Shown: positions 25,605 to 32,697 of the stretch, piece by piece
Layout: every line of letters starts with the position of its first letter
Position numbering within the stretch: the first letter of the stretch is position 1
Source: an uncultured Clostridia bacterium
Lineage (GTDB): Bacteria > Bacillota > Clostridia > Christensenellales > CAG-314
NCBI GenBank assembly: GCA_944364615.1
Contig: CALVWF010000011.1
Span: 1 to 36,537 of the forward strand
DNA length: 36,537 bases
Reading direction: 5' to 3'
Made by a program: the position numbers and the translations under genes
The notes under the pieces: model-generated
The model's input: the letters and a program-made list of their open reading frames with translations, nothing else
Databases searched by the model: none
Told to the model about the DNA's origin: nothing

Positions 25605-26012
25605 ATGATGTTTGAAAATTTCCGAAAGCAGATCGGAATAAACGACATCTGGCTGTCGGTATTTATGATAATTCTGCTTGTTCACATTGCGGTCGGTATG
25701 TTTTTACCTGCCGACAGCGGTAAAGAACCGATTGACGTCGTTACAAGAACAGCCACTGCCGTTCTTGCAGGGTATTTCGTCAGCAAAAACTTTGTCACTC
25801 AACAGCCGTCACCTATAGAAGACGAAGCGCAACGAGCACGCCACAATTTTCAGACAAACATTGTGGCGGCAACGGGACTTTTTGCACTTGGCATATTGCT
25901 TACTGCAAGATATGTCCATATATCCGCGATGTCAATGACTGCCATTTCACAATTGCGGGACATTTTCATTGCCTCGGTGGCTTTTCTTATGGGTACGTCA
26001 AAAGGTCAATAA
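25605..26012 (+). CDS. small polytopic membrane protein, unknown
   Basis: A 135-residue protein with three or four hydrophobic helices (about 14-33, 45-64, 86-105 and 110-130) separated by short charged loops (TQQPSPIEDEAQRARH). Nothing identifies its function; small size and spacing recall holin-like or small integral membrane proteins, but that is a resemblance only. Two starts are possible, ATG at 25605 or 25608; the second has the better distance from GGAG. It is the only plus-strand gene between 16.1 and 35 kb and ends at a strong terminator. Confidence 0.65.
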   Translation: MMFENFRKQIGINDIWLSVFMIILLVHIAVGMFLPADSGKEPIDVVTRTATAVLAGYFVSKNFVTQQPSPIEDEAQRARHNFQTNIVAATGLFALGILLTARYVHISAMSMTAISQLRDIFIASVAFLMGTSKGQ

Positions 26013-26042
26013 AAAATCTCTCTTGCACAGAGAGATTTTTTC
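26011..26042. terminator. bidirectional terminator
   Basis: AAAAAATCTCTC pairs with GAGAGATTTTTT around TTGCACA, with A and T tracts on both sides. It ends both the small membrane protein gene and the convergent ABC transporter operon. Confidence 0.9.
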
Positions 26043-26071
26043 ATACTCGTCGTATTTTCAAAGTGCGACGT

Positions 26072-26668
26072 TTAAAATTCTTTCGCGGTATAAATCTTTA
26101 AGGAAATAAAATAAGAAATTACAAGCACGCCCGCTATCAGTACGGCGGTAGTTAAATTAAAAACAATCAAATCGGTACCGACAAATTTGTCTGCAGCGGA
26201 CAACAATCCTATAAAAGCCAGCATAAATATCAGAATTACCGCTATCATGTACACTCTGCCCTTGTCCACTCCGAATTTAAATACAGTGGGTAACATGACT
26301 GAAAGTACCGTTATCTGCATGAACAAAGGAACAAACAAATCGGTAAGCGACGTTCGTTCCGACAGCAAATATACGACGGCGTAGGCGACAAATCCGGTTA
26401 CGGCACATATGATTCCGAGCAAATACTTTTCGGCTACAATCGTTTTAATGTCTCTTCCGCTTGCAACGACAAACTTCTGCCATGAATCCTTTTCTTCGTA
26501 ACCTATTGCTATCAGAGGCACCGACACAGTGACCAGAACGCCTATCGTTCCGGCAAACGCGATGTTTTTTACCGTGACAGACAACAGGCAGAACAGCAAT
26601 ATCATCGAAAGATACCACCATGCTTGTTTTCTTATATTATACAAATCTTTCAACAACAATCCTTTCAT
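26072..26668 (-). CDS. ABC-2 type transporter permease
   Basis: A 198-residue integral membrane protein starting MKGLLLKDLYNIRKQAWWYL, the usual opening of ABC-2 permeases of the small Firmicutes type, with six predicted membrane helices. It pairs with the ATPase encoded just upstream: its ATG overlaps that gene's stop as ATGA, so translation is coupled. The substrate is unknown. YtrA-controlled systems of this kind respond to cell-wall-active compounds, which is a possible but unproven role here. Confidence 0.85.
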   Translation of the reverse strand: MKGLLLKDLYNIRKQAWWYLSMILLFCLLSVTVKNIAFAGTIGVLVTVSVPLIAIGYEEKDSWQKFVVASGRDIKTIVAEKYLLGIICAVTGFVAYAVVYLLSERTSLTDLFVPLFMQITVLSVMLPTVFKFGVDKGRVYMIAVILIFMLAFIGLLSAADKFVGTDLIVFNLTTAVLIAGVLVISYFISLKIYTAKEF

Positions 26669-27510
26669 AAGTTTTCCCCCTTGGAATAAAACAACATTAT
26701 GTCGTCAAGACACAAAGGTCTGTATTCGAAGTTTTTTGGCATATGCTGTCTGGCAGCCAGAACATCCACTCCGAACTGTCTCGGCAAAACTTTTAAAATT
26801 GCTTTTTTGTCCAATTCTTCAAGTTGCGTTTTATCCACACTGTAAACGGCATATTTGCTGAGCAGTTCATCCTTTTCGGCACTCAAGACTACCTCGCCTT
26901 CGTGCACGTATACGATGTAATCGCAAAGTTTTTCCAGATCGGTTGTGATGTGTGAAGATATTACGACGGAGCGGTTACCCTGCTGAGTATAATCGTAAAG
27001 CATGTCTATTATTTCTTCTCTGACTACGGGATCAAGACCGCTTGTAGGTTCATCCAGTATAAGTAATTCGCTGTCGTATGACAAAGCAACTGCGATTCCT
27101 GCCTGCATCTTCATGCCTTTGGAAAAGTCTTTAAGCAATTTGTCTGAAGGTAATTTAAAATAGTTGACAATAGTTTCAAATTGCCGTGAATCCCATTTAA
27201 TGAAAACGCTACGCAAAACTTTGTTTAACATATGAAGATTCAATTCCATGGGCAAGCCTAAGTCATCGAGCACAAACGCCGTCTTTTGTTTTTCAGCGAC
27301 ACTCAGTTGACAAAGAGGTTTTCCGTCAAAAAGTATTTGTCCGCTGTCGGGATGTATCGCGCCAAGTACAGACTTTATAATGGTGCTTTTACCGGCGCCG
27401 TTTTCGCCTATCAATCCCACTACCGTGCCTTCGGGTACATCGAAGGAGATATTTTTAACGGCAAAATTCTTATACTGTTTGCACAAATTCTTTACACTCA
27501 ATTTATACAT
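26665..27510 (-). CDS. ABC transporter ATP-binding protein
   Basis: A 281-residue ATPase with Walker A GENGAGKST, a divergent signature motif (LKDFSKGMKMQAGIAVAL), Walker B LLILDEPTSGLDP and switch histidine SSHITTDLEKLCD, plus a C-terminal extension typical of ABC-2 exporters. The ATG at 27510 has AGAGG six bases upstream; the TTG at 27516 is too close to it and lies inside the end of the regulator gene. It is the middle gene of a GntR-ATPase-permease operon, spaced two bases after the regulator. Confidence 0.93.
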   Translation of the reverse strand: MYKLSVKNLCKQYKNFAVKNISFDVPEGTVVGLIGENGAGKSTIIKSVLGAIHPDSGQILFDGKPLCQLSVAEKQKTAFVLDDLGLPMELNLHMLNKVLRSVFIKWDSRQFETIVNYFKLPSDKLLKDFSKGMKMQAGIAVALSYDSELLILDEPTSGLDPVVREEIIDMLYDYTQQGNRSVVISSHITTDLEKLCDYIVYVHEGEVVLSAEKDELLSKYAVYSVDKTQLEELDKKAILKVLPRQFGVDVLAARQHMPKNFEYRPLCLDDIMLFYSKGENL

Positions 27511-27512
27511 AA

Positions 27513-27884
27513 TCAACCTCTGTAAATAAGTTTTACCAAATCGACAAATTCTTCTTCACTCAATCCGCACCTGTTGGCAATTTCAACCGCATTGGCAAGA
27601 CATTGTTCCATTTCCTTGTAGTTGATCTCCCTGACGAATTCCTGATTGCGTTGTGCGACAAAACTTCCTTTCCCCACGACCGAGTAAATGTAGCCGTCAC
27701 GTTCTAGATCACTGTAAGCACGCGATGTGGTAATTACGCTGATTCGCAGATCTTTTGCCAACTGCCTTATTGTAGGCAACGATTCCCCCGCCTTAAGCGT
27801 GCCTTCTAAAATCATGTTTTTGATCTGTTCGTAGATCTGTTCGTACAACGCCTTGCCTGAAGTGTTTGAAATATAAATATTCAT
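27513..27884 (-). CDS. GntR-family regulator, YtrA type
   Basis: A 123-residue regulator with only a winged helix-turn-helix and a short tail, as in the YtrA subfamily: ALYEQIYEQIKNMILEGTLKAGE, then LPTIRQLAKDLRISVITTSRAYSDLERDGYI and GKGSFV. It has no large ligand domain. It is first in the ABC operon, and a palindrome overlaps the promoter -10, which suggests it represses its own operon. The inducer is unknown. Confidence 0.92.
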   Translation of the reverse strand: MNIYISNTSGKALYEQIYEQIKNMILEGTLKAGESLPTIRQLAKDLRISVITTSRAYSDLERDGYIYSVVGKGSFVAQRNQEFVREINYKEMEQCLANAVEIANRCGLSEEEFVDLVKLIYRG

Positions 27885-27898
27885 TCTCTTTACTCCAT

Positions 27899-27940
27899 AT
27901 TGTATATATTGATTATATACAATATTACAAAATTAGTCAA
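27899..27940 (-). promoter_or_regulatory. GntR operon promoter with palindromic operator
   Basis: Promoter on the minus strand: TTGACT (27935-27940), 17 bases, TATAAT (27912-27917). A perfect 9-bp inverted repeat ATTGTATAT/ATATACAAT (27899-27907 and 27915-27923, spacer 7) covers the -10, the right place for repression by the GntR protein. Confidence 0.8.
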
Positions 27941-28415
27941 CTGAAATGGCAAGATTAAATAAATAATTAATAGTCAAGTTGATTTAAAAGTTTTTAAAAT
28001 GGTTGCGTTTGTGTTAATATGTTCCGATGAATAGGAAATGTAAAACAAACTTACTCGGTTTAGTTGAGATTTGTATATAAATTGCTTTTGCACGTATCGT
28101 TTAAGTGCTTGAAATTTTAATCAAATATTCTGTGCCGTGCTGAAATAATTAATGCTCACATCAAATAATAATCTGTCTTCCGTAAAACTATAAAAAGTAG
28201 AAAATGAACGATAAACAGCAACCTGACACATGTGACACGCAAAGTAAATATATAGGCAGGCACGTCCGTTGCAACAAGTTTTAAAAAGTTACTGCGTACG
28301 CTCGCAGTGCTCAGACTACGTGTCAAAATTTAATTGTCCGCTTGTTCAAACGGAACTTTATAGCACCCATTCATTTTGTCCGCTCCATGCGTCTGTTTTA
28401 ATATTTTTGTATGAT
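27941..28415. other. A+T-rich gap, no gene supported
   Basis: About 475 bases between the GntR promoter and the next terminator. Short open frames exist on both strands but none has a ribosome site and protein-like composition. No tRNA- or riboswitch-like fold was recognised. Confidence 0.5.
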
Positions 28416-28446
28416 AAAAACGCAGGTCAGTAACCTGCGTTTACTT
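28416..28446 (-). terminator. terminator of a short minus-strand transcript
   Basis: Minus strand ACGCAGGT pairs with ACCTGCGT around TACTG and runs into TTTTTAT. It has no annotated gene before it, which pointed to the small transcript 28416-28550. Confidence 0.8.
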
Positions 28447-28462
28447 CTTGCAGTATTTTGAA

Positions 28463-28540
28463 TCAGGAAACCTTTGGTTGGGGGCGCTTCTTCTTTAATC
28501 GGTAATGACAGACAACGGCAAAGACGTCAACAGCAACCAC
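28463..28540 (-). CDS. possible tiny membrane peptide (25 residues)
   Basis: Read from GTG at 28540, the peptide is VVAVDVFAVVCHYRLKKK followed by RPQPKVS: a short hydrophobic helix, then a strongly basic tail, the build of small type I-toxin-like membrane peptides. A promoter ends ten bases before the GTG, so the mRNA would be almost leaderless, and a strong terminator follows within 20 bases of the stop. The frame is open further upstream but has no ATG. There is no Shine-Dalgarno, and the reading frame is short enough to be chance; the alternative is a non-coding RNA of about 130 bases. Confidence 0.3.
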   Translation of the reverse strand: MVAVDVFAVVCHYRLKKKRPQPKVS

Positions 28541-28550
28541 TGCAGTCGTT

Positions 28551-28579
28551 ATTATACCATTTACGAGAAAATGTGTCGG
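28551..28579 (-). promoter_or_regulatory. promoter of the short transcript
   Basis: CCGACA (28574-28579), 17 bases, TATAAT (28551-28556) on the minus strand. The -10 is perfect; the -35 matches four of six. Confidence 0.45.
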
Positions 28580-28605
28580 CCGTGCGTCGTTAGAAAGCAA
28601 TAAAA

Positions 28606-28640
28606 AAGGGAGAGCCAAAGCGCAATTCCCATAGGGAACG
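28606..28640. repeat. left inverted repeat flanking the CPBP gene
   Basis: Its reverse complement contains TTCCCTATGGGAA, TGCG and GCTCTCCCTT and matches the sequence at 29602-29636 in about 27 of 34 positions. The two copies face each other around the protease gene. Confidence 0.65.
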
Positions 28641-28655
28641 AAAAAACGAATAACG

Positions 28656-28696
28656 ATAAAGAACTCTCGAATAAATTGTTCGAGAGTTCTTTTTGC
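28656..28696. terminator. hairpin terminator next to the CPBP gene
   Basis: AAGAACTCTCGAA pairs with TTCGAGAGTTCTT, 13 bp, with TTTTT on the plus side and a weaker TTTAT on the minus side. It lies just past the stop of the minus-strand protease gene. Confidence 0.75.
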
Positions 28697-28723
28697 TTGT
28701 AATTAAGTAAGCTAAATTGGAAT

Positions 28724-29455
28724 TTATCGCTTTCTTTGCTTATATATAACGGCAGCAAACCAACTGGCTATAATGAACATCAATATCCCTCGAACAATCT
28801 CCGCAACTAGCAATTCTTTGCCGTTCATCACTACGATTTTTGTTTCAAAATCAAAGAGAAAATGCACCAGAAATGCAGGAAGAATATTGGACGATATTAT
28901 AGTCATCTCCATTGCAAGCCAACCAAAAATAAAAGCATTCAGTACGGTTAAAATAATCTCAAATATATTGCTTCCAGTGAATGCTGTTGCGACATGTCCA
29001 ATACCAAAAATAATGGTAGACAATAACACGATTCCTTCAGTCGAAAATTCTTTTTTTAAATATTGAGGTATTATCCCTCTGAAGTATATTTCCTCCGATA
29101 TCCCTACAAATAGGTACAGAAACAAACTACCTATCACGTATCCAATTGATTTTATATAGAATCCTTTAATGGCTACTGGAACAAAAATAACAAGAAGAGG
29201 AATAAAAAATAACACTTTTTTGCAACCTTTTAAATCAAACGGTGTAAATCCAACTTCTCTCCATTGCCACTTACCACTAAAGACAAAAGCAGCAGGTGGA
29301 ATTAAAGCTAATGCCATAAAAATTCCTTGCAAAAATAGCGTTGTAATAGTATCTAATGTTAAAATTACCGATATTGTCCCTGATGCAATTGGAAATAACA
29401 AAACCACAAAACACCATAATAATGATTTACATATAGCCAACACTTTATGTTTCAT
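28724..29455 (-). CDS. CPBP-family intramembrane glutamic endopeptidase
   Basis: A 243-residue membrane protein with six to eight helices and the three CPBP (Abi/CAAX protease) motifs: SEEIYFRG (the EExxxR glutamates), FGIGH and HFLFDF. In Gram-positives such proteins serve in bacteriocin self-immunity, peptide maturation or signal processing; nothing here picks one. The ATG follows AAAGGAAA. The gene is more A+T-rich than its neighbours, with many ATA and TTT codons, and is bracketed by inverted repeats beside tRNA-Leu, which suggests it was inserted. No bacteriocin precursor was identified nearby, though the tiny peptide gene downstream is worth noting. Confidence 0.88.
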   Translation of the reverse strand: MKHKVLAICKSLLWCFVVLLFPIASGTISVILTLDTITTLFLQGIFMALALIPPAAFVFSGKWQWREVGFTPFDLKGCKKVLFFIPLLVIFVPVAIKGFYIKSIGYVIGSLFLYLFVGISEEIYFRGIIPQYLKKEFSTEGIVLLSTIIFGIGHVATAFTGSNIFEIILTVLNAFIFGWLAMEMTIISSNILPAFLVHFLFDFETKIVVMNGKELLVAEIVRGILMFIIASWFAAVIYKQRKR

Positions 29456-29507
29456 AATTAATTTCCTTTTCTATTGAACCCTGCAAATTACTGTTTATCG
29501 CTCTGTT

Positions 29508-29536
29508 ATTATACAGCAAATAAATGAACAAGTAAA
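29508..29536 (-). promoter_or_regulatory. promoter of the CPBP gene
   Basis: TTTACT (29531-29536), 17 bases, TATAAT (29508-29513) on the minus strand. Confidence 0.55.
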
Positions 29537-29601
29537 GCAAAAACGCACTTGCCTTGCTTGCAAGGTATAGTGCGCTATACTTATCTATATTTATGTGGAA
29601 A

Positions 29602-29636
29602 AATTCCCTATGGGAACTGCGGAAATGCTCTCCCTT
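29602..29636. repeat. right inverted repeat flanking the CPBP gene
   Basis: Counterpart of 28606-28640 in opposite orientation. It contains TTCCCTATGGGAA, which with the following T/A tract also works as a small terminator hairpin on the minus strand. Confidence 0.65.
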
Positions 29637-29693
29637 TCTGTTGCGCACCACAAGCGAGTCGCAACACTGGTGACGATGACCGGACTCGCAAGG
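29628..29693 (-). repeat. displaced copy of the tRNA-Leu 3' end and its downstream region
   Basis: About 65 bases match 29874-29939 with a handful of changes: the terminator arm GCTCTCCCTTT, the GTTGCG...CGCAAC stem, and the last 20 or so bases of tRNA-Leu (T-arm and acceptor strand, CGAGTCCGGTCATCG, then CACCA). The rest of the tRNA is absent, so it is not functional. The stretch 29694-29865 between the copies holds no supported gene. Confidence 0.75.
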
Positions 29694-29865
29694 AGCACTT
29701 GATGCGACGGAATAGCGAGGTACATCAATTACAATTGAAATTAATCGCAGTGCCAACACTAAATGAATTTTTAGCCCTCTTTCGCAAAACACCGAGCGTC
29801 ACGTCATTTCGCCATGCGATCGAGAAAAGGTGTTGCGGCGAAGAATCAGGAAGCAATGGAAAAGG

Positions 29866-29891
29866 GAGAGCCAATGCTCTCCCTTTCTGTT
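29866..29891 (-). terminator. terminator of the tRNA-Cys/tRNA-Leu transcript
   Basis: Minus strand AAAGGGAGAGC pairs with GCTCTCCCTTTT around ATTG, about 25 bases past the CCA end of tRNA-Leu. Confidence 0.8.
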
Positions 29892-29916
29892 GCGCACCAT
29901 AAACGAGCCGCAACAT

Positions 29917-30003
29917 TGGTGCCGATGACCGGACTCGAACCGGTACGGATGTTACTCCGAGGGATTTTAAGTCCCTTGCGTCTGCCTATTTCGCCACATC
30001 GGC
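29917..30003 (-). tRNA. tRNA-Leu (TAA)
   Basis: Type II cloverleaf on the minus strand: acceptor GCCGATG/CATCGGC, A discriminator, encoded CCA, long variable arm, anticodon stem GGGA/TCCC with loop CTTAAAA, giving TAA. Confidence 0.95.
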
Positions 30004-30095
30004 ATAAATAAAAAAGTGAAGACGTTGTGTTGACAAACTGCCAATGCCAAAGCACTACCACTATTGCCATGCACAACCCGTCTTCACCAAACTAT

Positions 30096-30170
30096 TGGAG
30101 GCACCACCCAGATTTGAACTGGGGCGTAAAGCTTTTGCAGAGCTCTGCCTTACCACTTGGCTATGGTGCC
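30096..30170 (-). tRNA. tRNA-Cys (GCA)
   Basis: Acceptor GGCACCA pairs with TGGTGCC, T discriminator, encoded CCA. The anticodon loop CTGCAAA gives GCA. It is upstream of tRNA-Leu in the same transcript. Confidence 0.95.
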
Positions 30171-30187
30171 GTAACAGTTGCCTTTAT

Positions 30188-30216
30188 ATATTATCAAACA
30201 TACAGAAAAAAATCAA
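30188..30216 (-). promoter_or_regulatory. promoter of tRNA-Cys/tRNA-Leu
   Basis: TTGATT (30211-30216), 17 bases, TAATAT (30188-30193) on the minus strand, immediately before tRNA-Cys. Confidence 0.45.
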
Positions 30217-30279
30217 CAATATTGTTGAACTTTTTGTAAAAATTTTGCTCCGAAAAGTATGTCTGAAATCAACATTAAT

Positions 30280-30312
30280 TCACAAGGCAATGCCTGAAGC
30301 AAAGCCTTGTGA
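30280..30312 (-). terminator. possible terminator of asp23-fakA
   Basis: A 9-bp stem TCACAAGGC/GCCTTGTGA with a large internal loop and only a short A/T tail, 11 bases past the fakA stop. Confidence 0.45.
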
Positions 30313-30323
30313 CGGATGCTTTG

Positions 30324-32003
30324 TTATTCTATACTGAATACGTAGTAATACAACGGTTGGCCGCCGTACTGCAACAGTATTTCGATGTCGGGGAATTTTT
30401 CCTGAAGTTGTTCGGCAAAAGATTCAGCCTTGTCTTCCGGTACGTCTTTGCCGTAGTAAAGCGTTACCACCTCGCTGTCGGCAGTTGCCATTTTCTCAAT
30501 CAACGTGGTTGTAACTTCTTCGGCGTTTTTACCTTTTTCAACAACACTGCCCTGTTCGAGACCGATGATATCGCCCTTCTTGATGGACAGACGACCTATC
30601 TTGGTATCTCTTACGGCATAGGTTACCTGACCTACGCTTATCGTATTGAGCGAATCGAGCATGTTCTGAAGGTTGTCGTTGAGGTTGAGGTCGGGATTGT
30701 AATTAAGTACAGCCTTTACGCCCTGAGGCACGTCCTTTGTAGGCAACACAAAAATGTTGCGATTTTTAATCAGTGTACGCGACTGCTCGGCGGAAAGAAT
30801 AATGTTTTTGTTGTTGGGCAAAATAATTATGTTTTCGGCATTGATTTTACGTGCCGCAGAGGCAATATCCTCAGCGGACGGGTTCATTGTCTGACCGCCT
30901 TCAATGACCTGATCAACAAGCAAATCTTTAAAAATAGCCGAAAATCCGTCGCCGGCGCACACAGACAGCAGACCGATAGGCTTGCGTTCCGCTTCATACT
31001 TGGCGCGCAGTTTACGGTTTTGCTCCATCATATTTTCTATTTTGATTTTGTCCAGTTCACCCAGCGTCAAAGCCCTTGCAAGCGCATTGCCGGGGTTGTT
31101 GGTGTGAACGTGTACTTTTACAAGACTGAGGTCGCCTATTACAATGGTAGAGTTACCTATATCGTTCAGGTAATCGCGCAATTTGTCGATGTCGGTGACG
31201 GTAGTCGTCTTCTTCATATTTATAATGAAAAATTCGGTACAGTAACCGAAATCGGGATCGCCCAAAGACTCGTAGTCGATGAGAGCTTCGTGATCGTCGT
31301 CGGGGAAAGCAGACTGCGACGCACCCGAAACGATGTTTTCGGCAGTATAGTTTTCGGCACCGCTGATTTCTTCGCCGTGGTAACCTGCGATAAGTCCCTT
31401 GAACATTGTAATAAGTCCGAAACCGCCGCTGTCCACAACGCCTGCTTTTTTAAGCACATCCAGCATGTCGGGAGTCTGCGCAAGAACTTCTTCGCCCTTT
31501 TGCAGTACTTTTTCCAAAAACTTGTCAATATCTCTTGTACGTTTACTTACGTCGACAGCCTCTTCGGCCATGCCTCTTACAACTGTAAGTATTGTGCCTT
31601 CCTTGGGTTTGCTCACTGCGCTGTAAGCAAGTTCCGCGCCAGTACGCAAACCTTTGGCAAAAATTTTAGTGTCTATTTCTTCACATGAAGTGATAACATT
31701 GGCAAAACCTTTTAATATCTGCGACAAAATTACGCCGGAATTACCGCGTGCGCCACGCAAAGCACCTTTGCTCAAGGCTTCGGCAAGATCCGCCATACTT
31801 GTAGATGTGACATTGTTGACTTCCTTTACCGCGGAAAGCAACGTCAAGGACATATTTGTACCCGTGTCGCCGTCCGGCACAGGGAATACGTTTAACGAGT
31901 CGACCTGACTCTTATTTACTTCAAGCATCTGACTGCCTGCAATAATCATACGTTTCATTACTGCGGCAGTGATGTATGTTGCAGTTGAACGAGCAGAAGA
32001 CAT
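30324..32003 (-). CDS. fakA: fatty acid kinase FakA (DAK2 domain protein, YloV)
   Basis: FakA phosphorylates fatty acids held by a FakB (DegV) carrier, making acyl-phosphate, the substrate used by PlsX and PlsY. The 559-residue protein has the N-terminal DhaL-type kinase domain with the metal-binding NVFPVPDGDTGTN (D44 and D46), GARGNSGVILSQ, and a middle and C-terminal domain (FGYCTEFFI, HVHTNNPG, PNNKNIILSAEQ) typical of YloV. The family link to plsY in this same window fits one lipid pathway. The ATG follows AGGAG. It is second in an operon after asp23, 40 bases apart, the common Firmicutes order. Confidence 0.92.
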   Translation of the reverse strand: MSSARSTATYITAAVMKRMIIAGSQMLEVNKSQVDSLNVFPVPDGDTGTNMSLTLLSAVKEVNNVTSTSMADLAEALSKGALRGARGNSGVILSQILKGFANVITSCEEIDTKIFAKGLRTGAELAYSAVSKPKEGTILTVVRGMAEEAVDVSKRTRDIDKFLEKVLQKGEEVLAQTPDMLDVLKKAGVVDSGGFGLITMFKGLIAGYHGEEISGAENYTAENIVSGASQSAFPDDDHEALIDYESLGDPDFGYCTEFFIINMKKTTTVTDIDKLRDYLNDIGNSTIVIGDLSLVKVHVHTNNPGNALARALTLGELDKIKIENMMEQNRKLRAKYEAERKPIGLLSVCAGDGFSAIFKDLLVDQVIEGGQTMNPSAEDIASAARKINAENIIILPNNKNIILSAEQSRTLIKNRNIFVLPTKDVPQGVKAVLNYNPDLNLNDNLQNMLDSLNTISVGQVTYAVRDTKIGRLSIKKGDIIGLEQGSVVEKGKNAEEVTTTLIEKMATADSEVVTLYYGKDVPEDKAESFAEQLQEKFPDIEILLQYGGQPLYYYVFSIE

Positions 32004-32043
32004 GTTTTACTCCTTTCTTATAACCAAATAGAAAAACTCGAAA

Positions 32044-32394
32044 TTAAAGTCTGACTCCTACAACGTGAACATCGATACTGTCAACTATCATACCGGTAAA
32101 CTTTTCCAACCCATATTTAACTGTACTTTTAAGACTCGATGCTACGGCAGATACAGGAAGACCGTATTTGAACACGACAAAAAGGTCTACGAATATTCTG
32201 TCACCCTTGGTGGCAATCCGTACACCTCTGCTCTTGGCATTGCGTTTAAATAAGTCGGACAAAGTGTCTGAAAAACCGTAAGGCACCATATCCACGACAC
32301 CGTAGCATTCAGACGCCAGATGTCCAGCCAGCGATGCGATTACTTCTTCGGAAACGCTTATAGTTCCGTAAGAATTTCTTGTTCTCAGTGCCAT
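32044..32394 (-). CDS. Asp23/Gls24-family envelope stress protein (YloU)
   Basis: A 116-residue Asp23-family protein: SYGTISVSEEVIASLAGHLASECYG is the typical N-terminal part, followed by GVRIATKGDRIFVDLFVVFKYG and a C-terminal VDSIDVHVVGVRL. Its role beside fakA is conserved but not well defined; Staphylococcus Asp23 is an envelope stress protein. The ATG follows GGAGG. It is first in the asp23-fakA operon. Confidence 0.92.
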   Translation of the reverse strand: MALRTRNSYGTISVSEEVIASLAGHLASECYGVVDMVPYGFSDTLSDLFKRNAKSRGVRIATKGDRIFVDLFVVFKYGLPVSAVASSLKSTVKYGLEKFTGMIVDSIDVHVVGVRL

Positions 32395-32426
32395 TTTAAA
32401 CCTCCGTATCTAAGTCAGCATATATT

Positions 32427-32455
32427 ATATTACAATATTTACAACGATTTTACAA
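32427..32455 (-). promoter_or_regulatory. promoter of asp23-fakA
   Basis: TTGTAA (32450-32455), 17 bases, TAATAT (32427-32432) on the minus strand; an overlapping TATAAT gives a second possible -10. Confidence 0.45.
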
Positions 32456-32547
32456 GTGAATTGAGGTAAAAAGATGTTGATTTGTCAAACGTTTTTCATA
32501 AGTTTTTGGAAAATTCTTTGATAATTTTTTATATCGCGCAACTTCCG

Positions 32548-32575
32548 AACGAAAAACGCGGCAATGTTGCCGCTT
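32548..32575 (-). terminator. terminator of the transposase transcript, left edge of the island
   Basis: Minus strand GCGGCAA pairs with TTGCCGC around CA, then GTTTTTCG. Base composition changes about here, from A+T-rich core DNA to G+C-rich island DNA. A second hairpin CGGCGGCTC/GAGCCGCCG lies at 32645-32669. Confidence 0.7.
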
Positions 32576-32697
32576 GAAGTATGGGATAAGTATAACATTT
32601 TTGCCGTAAAAGGTCAAGTATATGATCGCGCGGCGCGGCAAATCGCGGCGGCTCGACGGAGAGCCGCCGCCCGACCTTTCCGCCGTTCGGCTTTCCG

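Noticed and set aside
25352..25648. 98-residue minus-strand frame before the nuclease gene
   Set aside because: It covers the nuclease promoter, is Cys/Phe/Arg-rich and lacks a ribosome site.
28561..28758. 65-residue minus-strand frame downstream of the CPBP gene
   Set aside because: It overlaps the end of the protease gene, crosses the terminator hairpin and repeat, and has no ribosome site.
29814..30011. Plus-strand frame over tRNA-Leu
   Set aside because: It is a translation of the tRNA complement (MTGLEPVRMLL type), a common annotation artefact.
30309..31688. 459-residue plus-strand open frame
   Set aside because: It is antisense to fakA with the same phase effect; composition rich in Phe, Tyr and Val without any family pattern.
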